Positions 10,199 to 19,657 of a DNA stretch of 64,000 bases are shown in pieces. The stretch spans positions 1-64,000 of the forward strand of contig JAKAFL010000009.1 of assembly GCA_021817945.1 (NCBI GenBank), written 5' to 3'. A program made the translations under genes and the position numbers. The notes below the pieces were generated by a model that did not search any database, had not been told where the DNA came from, and was given only the letters and a program-made list of their open reading frames with translations. Source of the stretch: a bacterium (GTDB lineage: Bacteria > Verrucomicrobiota > Verrucomicrobiia > Limisphaerales > UBA11358). Each line of letters begins with the position of its first letter. Position 1 is the first letter of the stretch.

Positions 10199-12157
10199 AT
10201 GAAAAAACACTCCATCATTGGACCTTTGCTGCTGGCTTTTCTTTCACCCTTCGCCTCGATGGCAAACCCTCGGGATCCGCTGCCTTTCTTGAGCCCGATA
10301 TTTGGGGATCACATGGTGCTTCAACACAATCAACAAACACCCATTTGGGGCTGGGCCCAACCGGGCACCCTGGTCCAGGTGACTCTCGGCGCAGCCTCGG
10401 AATCTACCCTGGCCAATCAAGATGGCAAATGGCAGGTCTTCATTACCACACCGGGCCCGGGAGGGCCCTTTTCATTAAAAATCCAATCGCCAGGGCAACA
10501 GGAAATCCTTCATGATATTCTCATGGGAGATGTCTGGTTGTGTGGAGGCCAGTCCAACATGGAACTTCCACTCAGCCGTACGAGCAACGGATTGGAAGCC
10601 ATCCGAAATGCTTCGCATCCAAACATTCGAATTTTCAAAATCCCATCCCAACCAGCTTATGCCCCGGCGAAACTCGTCAAGGGTTCCTGGAATGTTTGCA
10701 CCCCGGAAACAATTTCAGCCGATGGAGGCTTTTCCGCGGTGGCCTATTACTTTGGACAAACAATCCAATCCCACACCAACATTCCCATTGGTTTGATTGA
10801 GGATTGCGTGGGTGGAACTCCTGCCGAGGCTTGGACCTCTCCTGAAACCCTCATGAAACTGGGCGGATTTCAACAAGGTTTGGACGAGGAATCCCGCCAT
10901 TTGTCGCACGGCGACCCTGAATACGGAAATTATATCATGCATTGGTATGATGATTATGATCCCGGTCAGAAAGGTTTATCATGGGCAAACCCTGGCTTTT
11001 CTGATGAGGATTGGAAACCCGTTCCCCTACCTGGCGGGTTTGAGGAATTGGGGGCGGGCACGAACCCGGCGGTTTGTTACTTTCGCAAAAGCATTGTGTT
11101 GCCAGATCCAGTGCCACCTGGCGACGCCACCCTTCATTTGGGAATCGTCGAACGCATGGATACGACCTTCATCAATGGGAAATGGGTGGGAGCCAGCGCT
11201 TGGGTGGAAAATCCCCGGGTTTATTCCGTTAAACATTCGATTCTGAAACCCGGAACCAACCTCATCACGGTCAGGGTTTTTAAAACCAAGCCGGAAGGCG
11301 GCTTTGAATCCGCCCCAGGCATCCTGAAACTTGTGCTTGGAAACGGGGACTCCATTCCCCTGGCCGGAATTTGGGCCGGACGAATGGCTGTGGATGCCCG
11401 CAAACCGCTTCCCTTACCCTTGACCTTTGAAAACTGGCCGGTCATGCCAGGCGTCCTCTATAATGGAATGATCGCTCCAATTCTGCCTTTTGCCATCAAA
11501 GGGGTGATTTGGTACCAAGGCGAAGCCAATGTGGGCCGCGCCATCCAATACCGTAAACTGCTCCCTGCCATGATCAGCAATTGGCGGAGGGACTTTGATC
11601 AAGGCCCATTTCCATTCTATATCGTCAGTCTGGCGGCATTTTTGCCCCACCGGGACCAACCTGGGGACGATGATTGGGCTGCCTTGAGGGAGGCTCAGGC
11701 CATCACATCCCAGAGCGTGAGCAACTCAGGATTGGCCATCACCATAGACATTGGCGATGCAGCGAACATCCATGCCCCAGATAAAATGGATGTTGGAAAC
11801 CGGCTTGCGCGGTGGGCTTTGGCCCGGGATTATGGAATTTCAATTCCCTGTTGCGGCCCGGAATTGCAGCAGGCGATTTTTAATCACGACGGTTGTAAAA
11901 TAATCTTCAGCCATGCCGATGGCGGCTTGGTCATCAAAGGAGGGCAGGCAGCAGAATTCAGCCTTGCGGGACAGGACCATCATTGGTTTTGGGCCAAGGC
12001 GACCGTGGATGGAAACGCCATCTGGCTTCATTCAAGCGAGGTTTCCCATCCTTTAGCTGCCCGGTACGCATGGCAGGCCAATCCCATCGCGACCCTGTAT
12101 AATAAGGCCAACCTGCCTGCGGTCCCGTTCCGCACAGACGACTGGCCAGTGAATTGA
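10199..12157 (+). CDS. Sialate O-acetylesterase-like SGNH hydrolase
   Basis: 'LSPIFGDHMVLQHNQQTPIWGWAQPG', 'DVWLCGGQSNMELPLSR', 'GVIWYQGEANVGRAIQYRKLLPAMISNWR'. Start at MKKHSII (10199). Confidence 0.88.
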   Translation: MKKHSIIGPLLLAFLSPFASMANPRDPLPFLSPIFGDHMVLQHNQQTPIWGWAQPGTLVQVTLGAASESTLANQDGKWQVFITTPGPGGPFSLKIQSPGQQEILHDILMGDVWLCGGQSNMELPLSRTSNGLEAIRNASHPNIRIFKIPSQPAYAPAKLVKGSWNVCTPETISADGGFSAVAYYFGQTIQSHTNIPIGLIEDCVGGTPAEAWTSPETLMKLGGFQQGLDEESRHLSHGDPEYGNYIMHWYDDYDPGQKGLSWANPGFSDEDWKPVPLPGGFEELGAGTNPAVCYFRKSIVLPDPVPPGDATLHLGIVERMDTTFINGKWVGASAWVENPRVYSVKHSILKPGTNLITVRVFKTKPEGGFESAPGILKLVLGNGDSIPLAGIWAGRMAVDARKPLPLPLTFENWPVMPGVLYNGMIAPILPFAIKGVIWYQGEANVGRAIQYRKLLPAMISNWRRDFDQGPFPFYIVSLAAFLPHRDQPGDDDWAALREAQAITSQSVSNSGLAITIDIGDAANIHAPDKMDVGNRLARWALARDYGISIPCCGPELQQAIFNHDGCKIIFSHADGGLVIKGGQAAEFSLAGQDHHWFWAKATVDGNAIWLHSSEVSHPLAARYAWQANPIATLYNKANLPAVPFRTDDWPVN

Positions 12158-12197
12158 CTTGGTTTCTATCCCTGCCCAATTCGGTCTGGCCGGGTTG

Positions 12198-12360
12198 AAC
12201 CCGAAAAGCGAAATGGAAAGGGTCAGGATGCGGCAAGATGCTGGAGTGGAAACTTTTCGGAAAAATCGAAACCACATCCGAAACGGACTTTTGGGGTTTT
12301 TCCAAAGAGTTTGCGCCCAGTAGATTGACGGAGATGGGCCTTTTGAATTTCGATTTTCGG
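12198..12360 (+). repeat. Dispersed intergenic repeat, copy A (with central insert)
   Basis: 12198-12232 and 12313-12360 match, in inverted orientation, 45305-45339 and ~45260-45307. The first block contains a 27-nt exact match. Confidence 0.8.
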
Positions 12361-12410
12361 ATTGAGTTGGAATGGGTCGGCGCACCTTTTCCTCCTGCCT
12401 GATGGGAAGG

Positions 12411-12441
12411 AAAAAGCCCGCTCTTGTAGAGCGGGCTTTTT
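12411..12441. terminator. Bidirectional rho-independent terminator of the ribosomal cluster
   Basis: AAAAAGCCCGCTCTTGTAGAGCGGGCTTTTT: GC-rich stem flanked by A and T tracts, just past the rplQ stop. Confidence 0.92.
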
Positions 12442-12464
12442 GAAGATACGACAGGACGGGAGAA

Positions 12465-12866
12465 TTACTGGCCGCTTGGAGCCTCCGCGGGCGCTTCAGG
12501 AACGGCAGGCGCATAATCCACCCACTCCAGAATGGCTTTTTGGGCGGCATCACCGATGCGTTGGTTCATTTTGACGATGCGAGTATAGCCACCTTTTCGG
12601 TCCTTAAAGACTGGGGCAATTTCCTTGAAAAGGATTTTTGCGGCATCCTCCTGGTGCAAACGGGCAACGGCCAGGCGCCTGTCATGCTGGGTGCCGCTTT
12701 TGCCCAATGTCACCATTTTTTCAGCGACAGATCGCGCAGCCTTGGCTCTGGCCAGGGTGGTGGTGACTCTTTTGTGAATGATCAGGCTGCACACCAGATT
12801 GGCCAGCATCGCGTTGCGATGCTCGGAGGTGCGTCCCAACTTGGCTGTCTTTTTTAAATGGCGCAT
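12465..12866 (-). CDS. rplQ: 50S ribosomal protein L17
   Basis: MRHLKKTAKLGRTSEHRNAMLANLVCSLIIHKRVTTTLARAK... Confidence 0.97.
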   Translation of the reverse strand: MRHLKKTAKLGRTSEHRNAMLANLVCSLIIHKRVTTTLARAKAARSVAEKMVTLGKSGTQHDRRLAVARLHQEDAAKILFKEIAPVFKDRKGGYTRIVKMNQRIGDAAQKAILEWVDYAPAVPEAPAEAPSGQ

Positions 12867-12873
12867 AACGTTT

Positions 12874-13890
12874 TTAAATGGCAGAAGCCTCTTCCTTGGG
12901 GGTGGAATCCACCAAGCCAGGCTCAAAATTCATCCCCAAAGCAAGACCAAGCGCAGTCAACTTGTCCTTGATTTCGTTCAGGGATTTCTTTCCGAAATTA
13001 CGGTATTTGAGCATTTCCTGCTCGCTCTTCAGGGCCAGTTGCCCCACGGTGGTGATGTTGGCATTATTCAAGCAATTGGCCGCCCGCACGCTCAGCTCAA
13101 TTTCATTCACGCTCATGTTGAGAAGCTTTTTGAGCTTGGCCTTCTCATCATCCTGCTTGTCGGCAGCTTCCTCAAACTCGACGGCATTCTTGTCGTACCC
13201 CACAAAAACATCCAGATGATGAAGCAGGATGGCGGAGGATTGGGTCAGGGCATCGTCAGGCGTAAGCCGCCCATCTGTCCAGATTTCCAGGACCAGCCGG
13301 TCATAGTCCGTGCGGTTGCCCACGCGGGCGGCTTCCACATTGTAACGAACGCGGGTGACGGGAGAGAAAAGGGAATCAATCGCCACGACACCAATGGCCT
13401 GATCTGGTTTTTTATTTTCGTCGCTCGGGCAGAAACCACGGCCAATCTGGACGGTTAACTCCATTTCGAGCTTTTTCTTGCGGTCGAGAGTGCAGATGTA
13501 CTGGTCGGGGTTGACCAATTCGAGGTTTTGGTTGACCTGAATGTCCGCGGCGGTAACAGCGCCCTCCTTGTTTACGGAGAGCAATATTACCTGTTCATCG
13601 CGGGATTGGGCTTTAAATTTGACCTTTTTCAGGTTGAGAACAATATCCGTGACATCCTCAACAACACCTTCCACAGTGGCAAACTCGTGCATGGCGCCAT
13701 CAATTTTGACTGAGGTGATGGCTGCGCCCTCGAGGGAGGACAAAAGCACGCGGCGAAGGGAGTTGCCGATGGTATGGCCATATCCGGTTTCGAACGGATC
13801 AGCGATGAATTTGGCATAGGTGGCGGTTGCGGAAGATTCATCCTTCTGCAATCGCTTGGGCATTTCAAATCGTCCTAGACGTACTGGCAT
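12874..13890 (-). CDS. rpoA: DNA-directed RNA polymerase subunit alpha
   Basis: 'FIADPFETGYGHTIGNSLRRVLLSSLEGAAITSVKIDG' and C-terminal 'LKYRNFGKKSLNEIKDKL'. Confidence 0.98.
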   Translation of the reverse strand: MPVRLGRFEMPKRLQKDESSATATYAKFIADPFETGYGHTIGNSLRRVLLSSLEGAAITSVKIDGAMHEFATVEGVVEDVTDIVLNLKKVKFKAQSRDEQVILLSVNKEGAVTAADIQVNQNLELVNPDQYICTLDRKKKLEMELTVQIGRGFCPSDENKKPDQAIGVVAIDSLFSPVTRVRYNVEAARVGNRTDYDRLVLEIWTDGRLTPDDALTQSSAILLHHLDVFVGYDKNAVEFEEAADKQDDEKAKLKKLLNMSVNEIELSVRAANCLNNANITTVGQLALKSEQEMLKYRNFGKKSLNEIKDKLTALGLALGMNFEPGLVDSTPKEEASAI

Positions 13891-13976
13891 ATTTTCCTTT
13901 CAACAATTTTAATCTGATGAACCGGCCTTGTTATTCCCGGGCCGGGACATCCATGTAATTGCTTTTTATTTTGAGT

Positions 13977-14585
13977 TTAGCGGGAATAAAATTCAACAAT
14001 GGCCTGCTCGTTGGCGATGGGCTGGATTTCCTCGCGTGTTGGCACGCGCATGACCACACCCTTGAAATCCTCCTTGTTAAGGGAGAGCCAGTCTGGCACG
14101 GCGCGGCTGGTGGAACCCTCCATGTTTTTGGTGGCCAATTGGCGGGACACATTGGTGTTTTTCACGCTCACCACGTCATTCACCTTGAGGGCGAACGAGG
14201 GAATGCTGACCTTGCGGCCATTGACGGTTATGTGCCCGTGGGACACCATCTGGCGGGCGGCCGACCTGGTGATGCCCAACCCCAAGTGATAAACCACGTT
14301 GTCCAGACGGGTCTCCAGAATCTGCAGCATGGTCTCACCGGTGATGCCACGCTTGTTTTTGGCCTTCTCATACACTCCGCGAAATTGCTTCTCCATCAAG
14401 CCATAGTAATAACGGAGCTTTTGTTTTTCGATAAGCCCCAAGCCGTAATCGGTGGTCTTGCGGCGGGATTTCGGGCCATGCACCCCGGGGGCGTAGTTGC
14501 GTCGCTCCAGATATTTGGTGGGACCAAAAATGGGGACGCCAAAACGGCGGCTGATGCGAACACGGGGACCTGTATAACGAGCCAT
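13977..14585 (-). CDS. rpsD: 30S ribosomal protein S4
   Basis: MARYTGPRVRISRRFGVPIFGPTKYLERRNYAPGVHG... Confidence 0.98.
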   Translation of the reverse strand: MARYTGPRVRISRRFGVPIFGPTKYLERRNYAPGVHGPKSRRKTTDYGLGLIEKQKLRYYYGLMEKQFRGVYEKAKNKRGITGETMLQILETRLDNVVYHLGLGITRSAARQMVSHGHITVNGRKVSIPSFALKVNDVVSVKNTNVSRQLATKNMEGSTSRAVPDWLSLNKEDFKGVVMRVPTREEIQPIANEQAIVEFYSR

Positions 14586-14619
14586 ATAATATAGTGTTTA
14601 AAATGCTTCGGATTTGGGT

Positions 14620-15180
14620 TCAGACGCGACGCTTTTTGCGCGGGCGGCAACCGTTGTGCGGCACCGGGGTGACATCCTTGATGCAGGAAATTTCCAACCC
14701 GATGGCTTGGATGGCACGGATGGCGGATTCGCGTCCGGATCCTGGGCCCTTGACGCGGATTTCCACTTCACGCATCCCATGGGCCATGGCCTGGCGCGCC
14801 GCATCCTGCGCCACTTGTTGAGCGGCATAGGCGGTGCTTTTGCGTGAACCCTTGAAGCCGACCCTGCCGGCGCTGGACCAACCGATCAGGTTACCCTGCA
14901 TGTCGGTGATGGTCACCTGTGTGTTGTTGAAAGTGGCATGAATGTTGGCCACGCCGATGGCCACATTTTTGGCGTGCTTTGCCTTGATGATTTTGCGAGC
15001 ATTGGCATCCTCACCCAGCAATTCCGCCGCAGTGGGTGCGGAGACTGCGGGGGCATCAGGAGCCTTGGAGGGATCTAGAGCCGCAGTTGCCGCAACCGGC
15101 TTGCTTTCCTTTGCAGGTGCAGCCGCGTCACTTTTTCCTTCCGCTTTGGGGGCGGTTTTTTGCTTTTTTTCTTCAGCCAT
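14620..15180 (-). CDS. rpsK: 30S ribosomal protein S11 with Ala/Lys/Pro-rich N-terminal extension
   Basis: '[52 protein letters not shown]' preceded by roughly 65 extra residues. Confidence 0.96.
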   Translation of the reverse strand: MAEEKKQKTAPKAEGKSDAAAPAKESKPVAATAALDPSKAPDAPAVSAPTAAELLGEDANARKIIKAKHAKNVAIGVANIHATFNNTQVTITDMQGNLIGWSSAGRVGFKGSRKSTAYAAQQVAQDAARQAMAHGMREVEIRVKGPGSGRESAIRAIQAIGLEISCIKDVTPVPHNGCRPRKKRRV

Positions 15181-15213
15181 AACGTGAACCTATGCTTGAA
15201 CTTTATTTAAAAA

Positions 15214-15609
15214 TCAATGGATGCCGGTCTTGGCATTCGGGTTGCGCTGCACACCCACTGTCTTGCGCGGGCCTTTCCGGGTGCGGGCGTTGGTCTGGGT
15301 GCGTTGACCGCGCACCGGCAGGCTGCGCTGATGACGCACGCCGCGGTAGCACTTGATGGCCTGCAAACGCTTCAAATTCATGCCCAACTCACGGCGAAGG
15401 TCCCCCTCGATCACATACTTACCCTCTTGAATGGCATGCACAATCTGCGAAAGCTGCGCCTCCGTCAAATCCTTGGCCCGGATGGAGCGGTCAATATTGG
15501 CCCGCTCCAGAATTTCCAGCGCATTCACGGGACCGATCCCGTAAATATAGCGCAGGGCGATGTCTATTCTTTTGTTTGGTGGAACTTCCACCCCAATAAT
15601 ACGTGCCAT
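15214..15609 (-). CDS. rpsM: 30S ribosomal protein S13
   Basis: [40 protein letters not shown]... Confidence 0.97.
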   Translation of the reverse strand: MARIIGVEVPPNKRIDIALRYIYGIGPVNALEILERANIDRSIRAKDLTEAQLSQIVHAIQEGKYVIEGDLRRELGMNLKRLQAIKCYRGVRHQRSLPVRGQRTQTNARTRKGPRKTVGVQRNPNAKTGIH

Positions 15610-15618
15610 AAAATTATA

Positions 15619-15732
15619 TCAACCCTGACGTTGCTTGTGACGTTTGTTGGAGCAAATCACCCTGATGACGCCGCGACGACGCACCACTTTGCAATGCTCA
15701 CACAATTTTTTAACAGACGCTCTTACTTTCAT
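15619..15732 (-). CDS. rpmJ: 50S ribosomal protein L36 (37 aa)
   Basis: Reverse strand reads [37 protein letters not shown]. Not in the ORF track because it is short. Confidence 0.95.
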   Translation of the reverse strand: MKVRASVKKLCEHCKVVRRRGVIRVICSNKRHKQRQG

Positions 15733-15740
15733 TTTCTAAA

Positions 15741-15959
15741 TTATTTGTGTTTTACCAAGACCCGACCCACATTCAAATCAAAAGCCGTCAACTGCAATTT
15801 CACCGTGTCACCTGCGTGCACCGAGCTCATGTCAAAGCAGGTCTTATCCCTGCCCGCCACGAAAGCCAAAAGCTCGTGCCCATTGGTCAGCCTCACCCGG
15901 AGGGTGCCATTGGCCAGAACCTTCAGCACCCTGCCCTCAACCTGAAAGGCGTCGGACAT
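15741..15959 (-). CDS. infA: Translation initiation factor IF-1
   Basis: 'FQVEGRVLKVLANGTLRVRLTNGHELLAFVAGRDKTCF...GDTVKLQLTAFDLNVGRVLVKHK'. Confidence 0.92.
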   Translation of the reverse strand: MSDAFQVEGRVLKVLANGTLRVRLTNGHELLAFVAGRDKTCFDMSSVHAGDTVKLQLTAFDLNVGRVLVKHK

Positions 15960-15960
15960 G

Positions 15961-16719
15961 TCAGCCCGCCCATGTTAAAATCTCCGGCTTGCCATCAGTC
16001 ACCAAAACCGTATGCTCAAAATGGGCTGAGAGTGAACCATCTCTTGTCACCACTGTCCAGCCGTCTTTCAATATTTTTATGTCCGGCCCGCCCGCATTGA
16101 CCATGGGCTCAATGGCGATGGTCATTCCGGGCAAAAGCTTTTCATTAGACTTTATGTCCACAAAGTTAGGCACTTGCGGCTCTTCGTGCATGGATCTGCC
16201 CACACCGTGGCCCACAAATTCCCGAACCAAACTATACCCGTTGGACTCGACATATTCCTGCACCGCCCGCGATATATCGGTAACCCGGTTTCCCGGCAAA
16301 GCCGCAGCAATGCCCAGGTTCAGTGCGGTTTCGGTGACTTCCATCAACCGCTGCGCCGCCGGGCCACATCCACCCACCGCTATCGTCCGCGCGTTGTCGC
16401 CAATAAAACCTTTGTGAATCACGCCCACGTCCACGCTGATGAGGTCGCCCAAATTCAGCTCACGGTCACCCGCCAATCCGTGAACAATTTCGTCGTTAAC
16501 AGACAGGCAAGTATGGCAAGGATACTTGCGATAACCCAAAAAGGCGCTTTTCGCCCCGCGCACCTTTATCTGGTCACGTGCAAACTCATCCACATGCCTC
16601 GTCGTCATTCCGGGCTTGATGAACTGGACGATTTCATTCAAGACCTCTGCGGCAATCCGGCAGGCCGGCCGCATGCATTTCAAATCTGCCTCGGATTTTA
16701 GTTTGATTCCAGAGGCCAT
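15961..16719 (-). CDS. map: Methionine aminopeptidase type I
   Basis: 'PCHTCLSVNDEIVHGLAGDRELNLGDLISVDVGVIHKGFIGDNARTIAVG...GHGVGRSMHEEPQVPNF...TIAIEPMV'. Confidence 0.97.
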   Translation of the reverse strand: MASGIKLKSEADLKCMRPACRIAAEVLNEIVQFIKPGMTTRHVDEFARDQIKVRGAKSAFLGYRKYPCHTCLSVNDEIVHGLAGDRELNLGDLISVDVGVIHKGFIGDNARTIAVGGCGPAAQRLMEVTETALNLGIAAALPGNRVTDISRAVQEYVESNGYSLVREFVGHGVGRSMHEEPQVPNFVDIKSNEKLLPGMTIAIEPMVNAGGPDIKILKDGWTVVTRDGSLSAHFEHTVLVTDGKPEILTWAG

Positions 16720-16722
16720 CAG

Positions 16723-18087
16723 CTAGAAACGACCCCGAATCTTTCCCTTTTTCAGGAATCCGTCGTAATGCCGCATCATCAGGTGTGATTCCACCTGACG
16801 CATGGTATCCAACAAAACACCCACGGCGATGAGGATGCTGGTTCCACCGAAAAACTGGGCCACGTTCTGGTCAATGCTCAATTGCTTGTAAAGAATGATG
16901 GGGATGGTGGCAATGATGGTGAGAGCAAGCGCGCCCGCCAGTGTGATGCGGCTCATGGCCCGATGCAAATAATCACTGGTCCCCTGACCTGGGCGAACAC
17001 CCGGAATATAACCACCGTTTTTTTTCAAATCATCGGCAATCTGTATCTCGTTAAACTGGGTTGCCACCCAGAAATAGGAAAAGAAAAGAATCATCAACGC
17101 ATAAACCAAAAGATACAGCCATGAGCCGTAGGCGAGATCCATGGCCAGCCCGCGGAATTGGTCCTGCAAAAATGGCACATGAACAATATCCGCCAGTTTT
17201 TGAAGGGCGAGGCTTGGAAACATCAAAATGGATGAGGCAAAAATGATTGGCATGACCCCGGCATAATTGACCTTGAGGGGCATATAGTTGGTGCTGCCCT
17301 GGTACATTTTCTGACCCACCATCCGGCTGGCATACTGGACAGGAATTTTCCGTTGAGCCTGGGTGATGGCGATGACGCCGGCGATGACGGCTATCAGGAG
17401 TATCACAAGCAAAAGACCGGTGCCGATAAGAGAATGGGTGGGGTTCTCGCCGCCAAACATGCCCTCAAGGCCTCTGGCTGCGTTGGGAAGCCTGGCCAGG
17501 ATGTTTGCAGCAATGATGAGCGAAACACCGTTTCCAATACCCCGCTCGGTGATTTGTTCACCCAACCAGACCAGAAGCATGGTACCAGCCGTCATTAAAA
17601 TGACAGATTGGACCACAAACCATGCATGGTTTTGGACTAAAACCAGCGGAGCCATGCTCTGTGGATGCAGCCATCCATTGGCAAAATAAATGCCCTGGCC
17701 CACGCAAAGGACGAGAGTCAGGTAGCGCCCATATTGGACCACTTTGGTGCGACCGTCCGGTTCCCGCACCAATTTGCTTAAACGCGGCCATACCGCCGTC
17801 AGCAATTGAATGATGATGGTGGCGCTGATGTAGGGCATGATGCTCAAGGCAGACACCGCGCACCGATCTGAAGCCCCACCCGCGAAGGTATTGTAGAGGC
17901 CCAGTATGCCGCCGCTGCTTTGAGCCTTTGCTAAATTAGCCGCCAAAACGTTTCCATCAATCCCCGGCAGACGCACAAAACCCAAAAGCTGCGCCACAGC
18001 CAGGAGCCCCAGTGTAAAATAAATCCTGGAACTCAGCTCCGGAATTTTGAAGCAGTTTACAAAGGTGTTGTAAAAGTTGCGCAGCAT
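16723..18087 (-). CDS. secY: Preprotein translocase subunit SecY
   Basis: 'MPYISATIIIQLLTAVWPRLSKLVREPDGR', 'RKIPVQYASRMVGQKMYQGSTNYMPLKVNYAGVMPIIFASSI'. Confidence 0.98.
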   Translation of the reverse strand: MLRNFYNTFVNCFKIPELSSRIYFTLGLLAVAQLLGFVRLPGIDGNVLAANLAKAQSSGGILGLYNTFAGGASDRCAVSALSIMPYISATIIIQLLTAVWPRLSKLVREPDGRTKVVQYGRYLTLVLCVGQGIYFANGWLHPQSMAPLVLVQNHAWFVVQSVILMTAGTMLLVWLGEQITERGIGNGVSLIIAANILARLPNAARGLEGMFGGENPTHSLIGTGLLLVILLIAVIAGVIAITQAQRKIPVQYASRMVGQKMYQGSTNYMPLKVNYAGVMPIIFASSILMFPSLALQKLADIVHVPFLQDQFRGLAMDLAYGSWLYLLVYALMILFFSYFWVATQFNEIQIADDLKKNGGYIPGVRPGQGTSDYLHRAMSRITLAGALALTIIATIPIILYKQLSIDQNVAQFFGGTSILIAVGVLLDTMRQVESHLMMRHYDGFLKKGKIRGRF

Positions 18088-18102
18088 GAAGCTTTGTTAA
18101 AA

Positions 18103-18579
18103 TCAGGTGGACTGCTTTTCCGCCTGTTTGGATTTTTGGACGATTTCAATGGTGCCGCCCTTGGCCTCAATTTTGGCCTTGGCTGAGGCGCTGAAAGCGT
18201 GTGCCAGAACCTTGAGTTTGCGGGACAACTCGCCATTGCCAAGGATTTTGATCCCTCCGGACCGGCCGTTGGCCAGGCCCACTGTCCTTAATGCCATCTC
18301 GTCCACGCTGGCACCGTCTTCAAAACGGTTCAGATCCCCCACGTTGACACTCAGGTAACGGGTGCCAAAGCGGGTGTTGTTGAAACCGCGCTTGGGAATA
18401 CGGCGATACAAAGGCATCTGGCCGCCTTCAAAACCAATGCGAATGGAACTGCCTGAGCGCGCAGTCTGGCCCTTGCCCCCGCGTCCCGCCGTTTTGCCGT
18501 GGCCGCTGGATTCGCCCTGTCCCAGGCGTTTGGTCCGGTGTTTGGCGCCAGGGCGGGGTTTTAAATTATGAAGTCGCAT
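18103..18579 (-). CDS. rplO: 50S ribosomal protein L15
   Basis: MRLHNLKPRPGAKHRTKRLGQGESSGHGKTAGRGGKGQTARSG...; start at 18579, not the ORF-track 18855. Confidence 0.95.
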   Translation of the reverse strand: MRLHNLKPRPGAKHRTKRLGQGESSGHGKTAGRGGKGQTARSGSSIRIGFEGGQMPLYRRIPKRGFNNTRFGTRYLSVNVGDLNRFEDGASVDEMALRTVGLANGRSGGIKILGNGELSRKLKVLAHAFSASAKAKIEAKGGTIEIVQKSKQAEKQST

Positions 18580-18593
18580 ATTCGATTTTCCTT

Positions 18594-19223
18594 TCAAATG
18601 GTGGCTGGCACAGGCGTGGTGACCTTTTTGATTTCTTTGCCGCGGCTGGCGTAAATCACCTCGCGTGTCCGCAGGTTGAGCAGCGCTTGAAGCGTGGCTT
18701 TCACCACGTTGGCCGCGTTTTTGGAACCCAGGGACTTCGTCAGGATGTCCTTGACACCCGCAGATTCCAAAACTGCCCTCACAGTTTTGCCAGCAATAAT
18801 TCCCGTTCCAGGCGAAGCCGGCTTGAGCAGGATTTTTGCCCCGCCGTAAGTGCAATACACCTCGTGGGGAATGGTGTTATCCTTGATCATCACGGGAAGC
18901 ATCTGGTTGCGTGCCAGTTCACCCCCGCGACGGATGGCATCAGCCACTTCGGCAGCCTTGCCCAAGGCATAACCCACGCGGCCGCGTCGGTCACCCACCA
19001 CAACCAAGGCGCTGAAATTAAAACGGCGCCCGCCTTTCACCACCTTGGAGGAGCGGTTAATGAAAACCACTTTTTCCGACAAATCCTCGCCACCACCCTT
19101 TTCAAAGGCGTTCTCTGGCGCATCGCCGGGTTGGCGACGCCGTCCACCACGGGAGCCACGCCCGCGATCTCCTCCGCCGCCACTGGCGCCTTGTCCTTGT
19201 CCGGGTCTAGTAAATTCAGCCAC
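18594..19223 (-). CDS. rpsE: 30S ribosomal protein S5 with Gly/Arg-rich N-terminal extension
   Basis: 'LSEKVVFINRSSKVVKGGRRFNFSALVVVGDRRGRVGYALGKAAEVADAIRR'. Confidence 0.97.
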   Translation of the reverse strand: MAEFTRPGQGQGASGGGGDRGRGSRGGRRRQPGDAPENAFEKGGGEDLSEKVVFINRSSKVVKGGRRFNFSALVVVGDRRGRVGYALGKAAEVADAIRRGGELARNQMLPVMIKDNTIPHEVYCTYGGAKILLKPASPGTGIIAGKTVRAVLESAGVKDILTKSLGSKNAANVVKATLQALLNLRTREVIYASRGKEIKKVTTPVPATI

Positions 19224-19243
19224 AATATTCTTTGGGTTACAGG

Positions 19244-19603
19244 TTAAAATTTCAATCCGCCTTCACGCGCGGAATCGGCCAGCGCCTTTACCTTGCCGTG
19301 GTAACGCCGGGCGCCGCGGTCAAACACCACTTTTTCAATTCCTTTTGCCAGCGCGTTTTTAGCGGCGATGGCCCCCAGTTTTTTAGCTCCTTCCACGTTT
19401 GCGGAAAGCTCGCGGGCCTCGGTCTTGCTGACCGTGGATGCCGAAGCGAGCGTCACGCCTGCTTCATCATCAATGAATTGAACATGAATGTTCTCGTTCG
19501 CAAAGCAAACCGCCATGCGCGGCCTCGATGATGTGCCGGTCACTTTCTTTCGAATCCGCCAGCGCCGCAGTTGGGCCAATTTCAGTTTTTTTTCCGTTTT
19601 CAT
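19244..19603 (-). CDS. rplR: 50S ribosomal protein L18
   Basis: 'RRWRIRKKVTGTSSRPRMAVCFANENIHVQFIDDEAGVTLASAST...FDRGARRYHGKVKALADSAREGGLKF'. Confidence 0.96.
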   Translation of the reverse strand: MKTEKKLKLAQLRRWRIRKKVTGTSSRPRMAVCFANENIHVQFIDDEAGVTLASASTVSKTEARELSANVEGAKKLGAIAAKNALAKGIEKVVFDRGARRYHGKVKALADSAREGGLKF

Positions 19604-19657
19604 GACTGGTTTGCCACGGATCAGGCCGTGGCAGTCTTTGGATGGTGTTAATTAAAT

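Noticed and set aside
18580-18855. N-terminal extension of rplO in the ORF track
   Set aside because: Overlaps rpsE in another frame. The canonical L15 start MRLHNLKP is at 18579.
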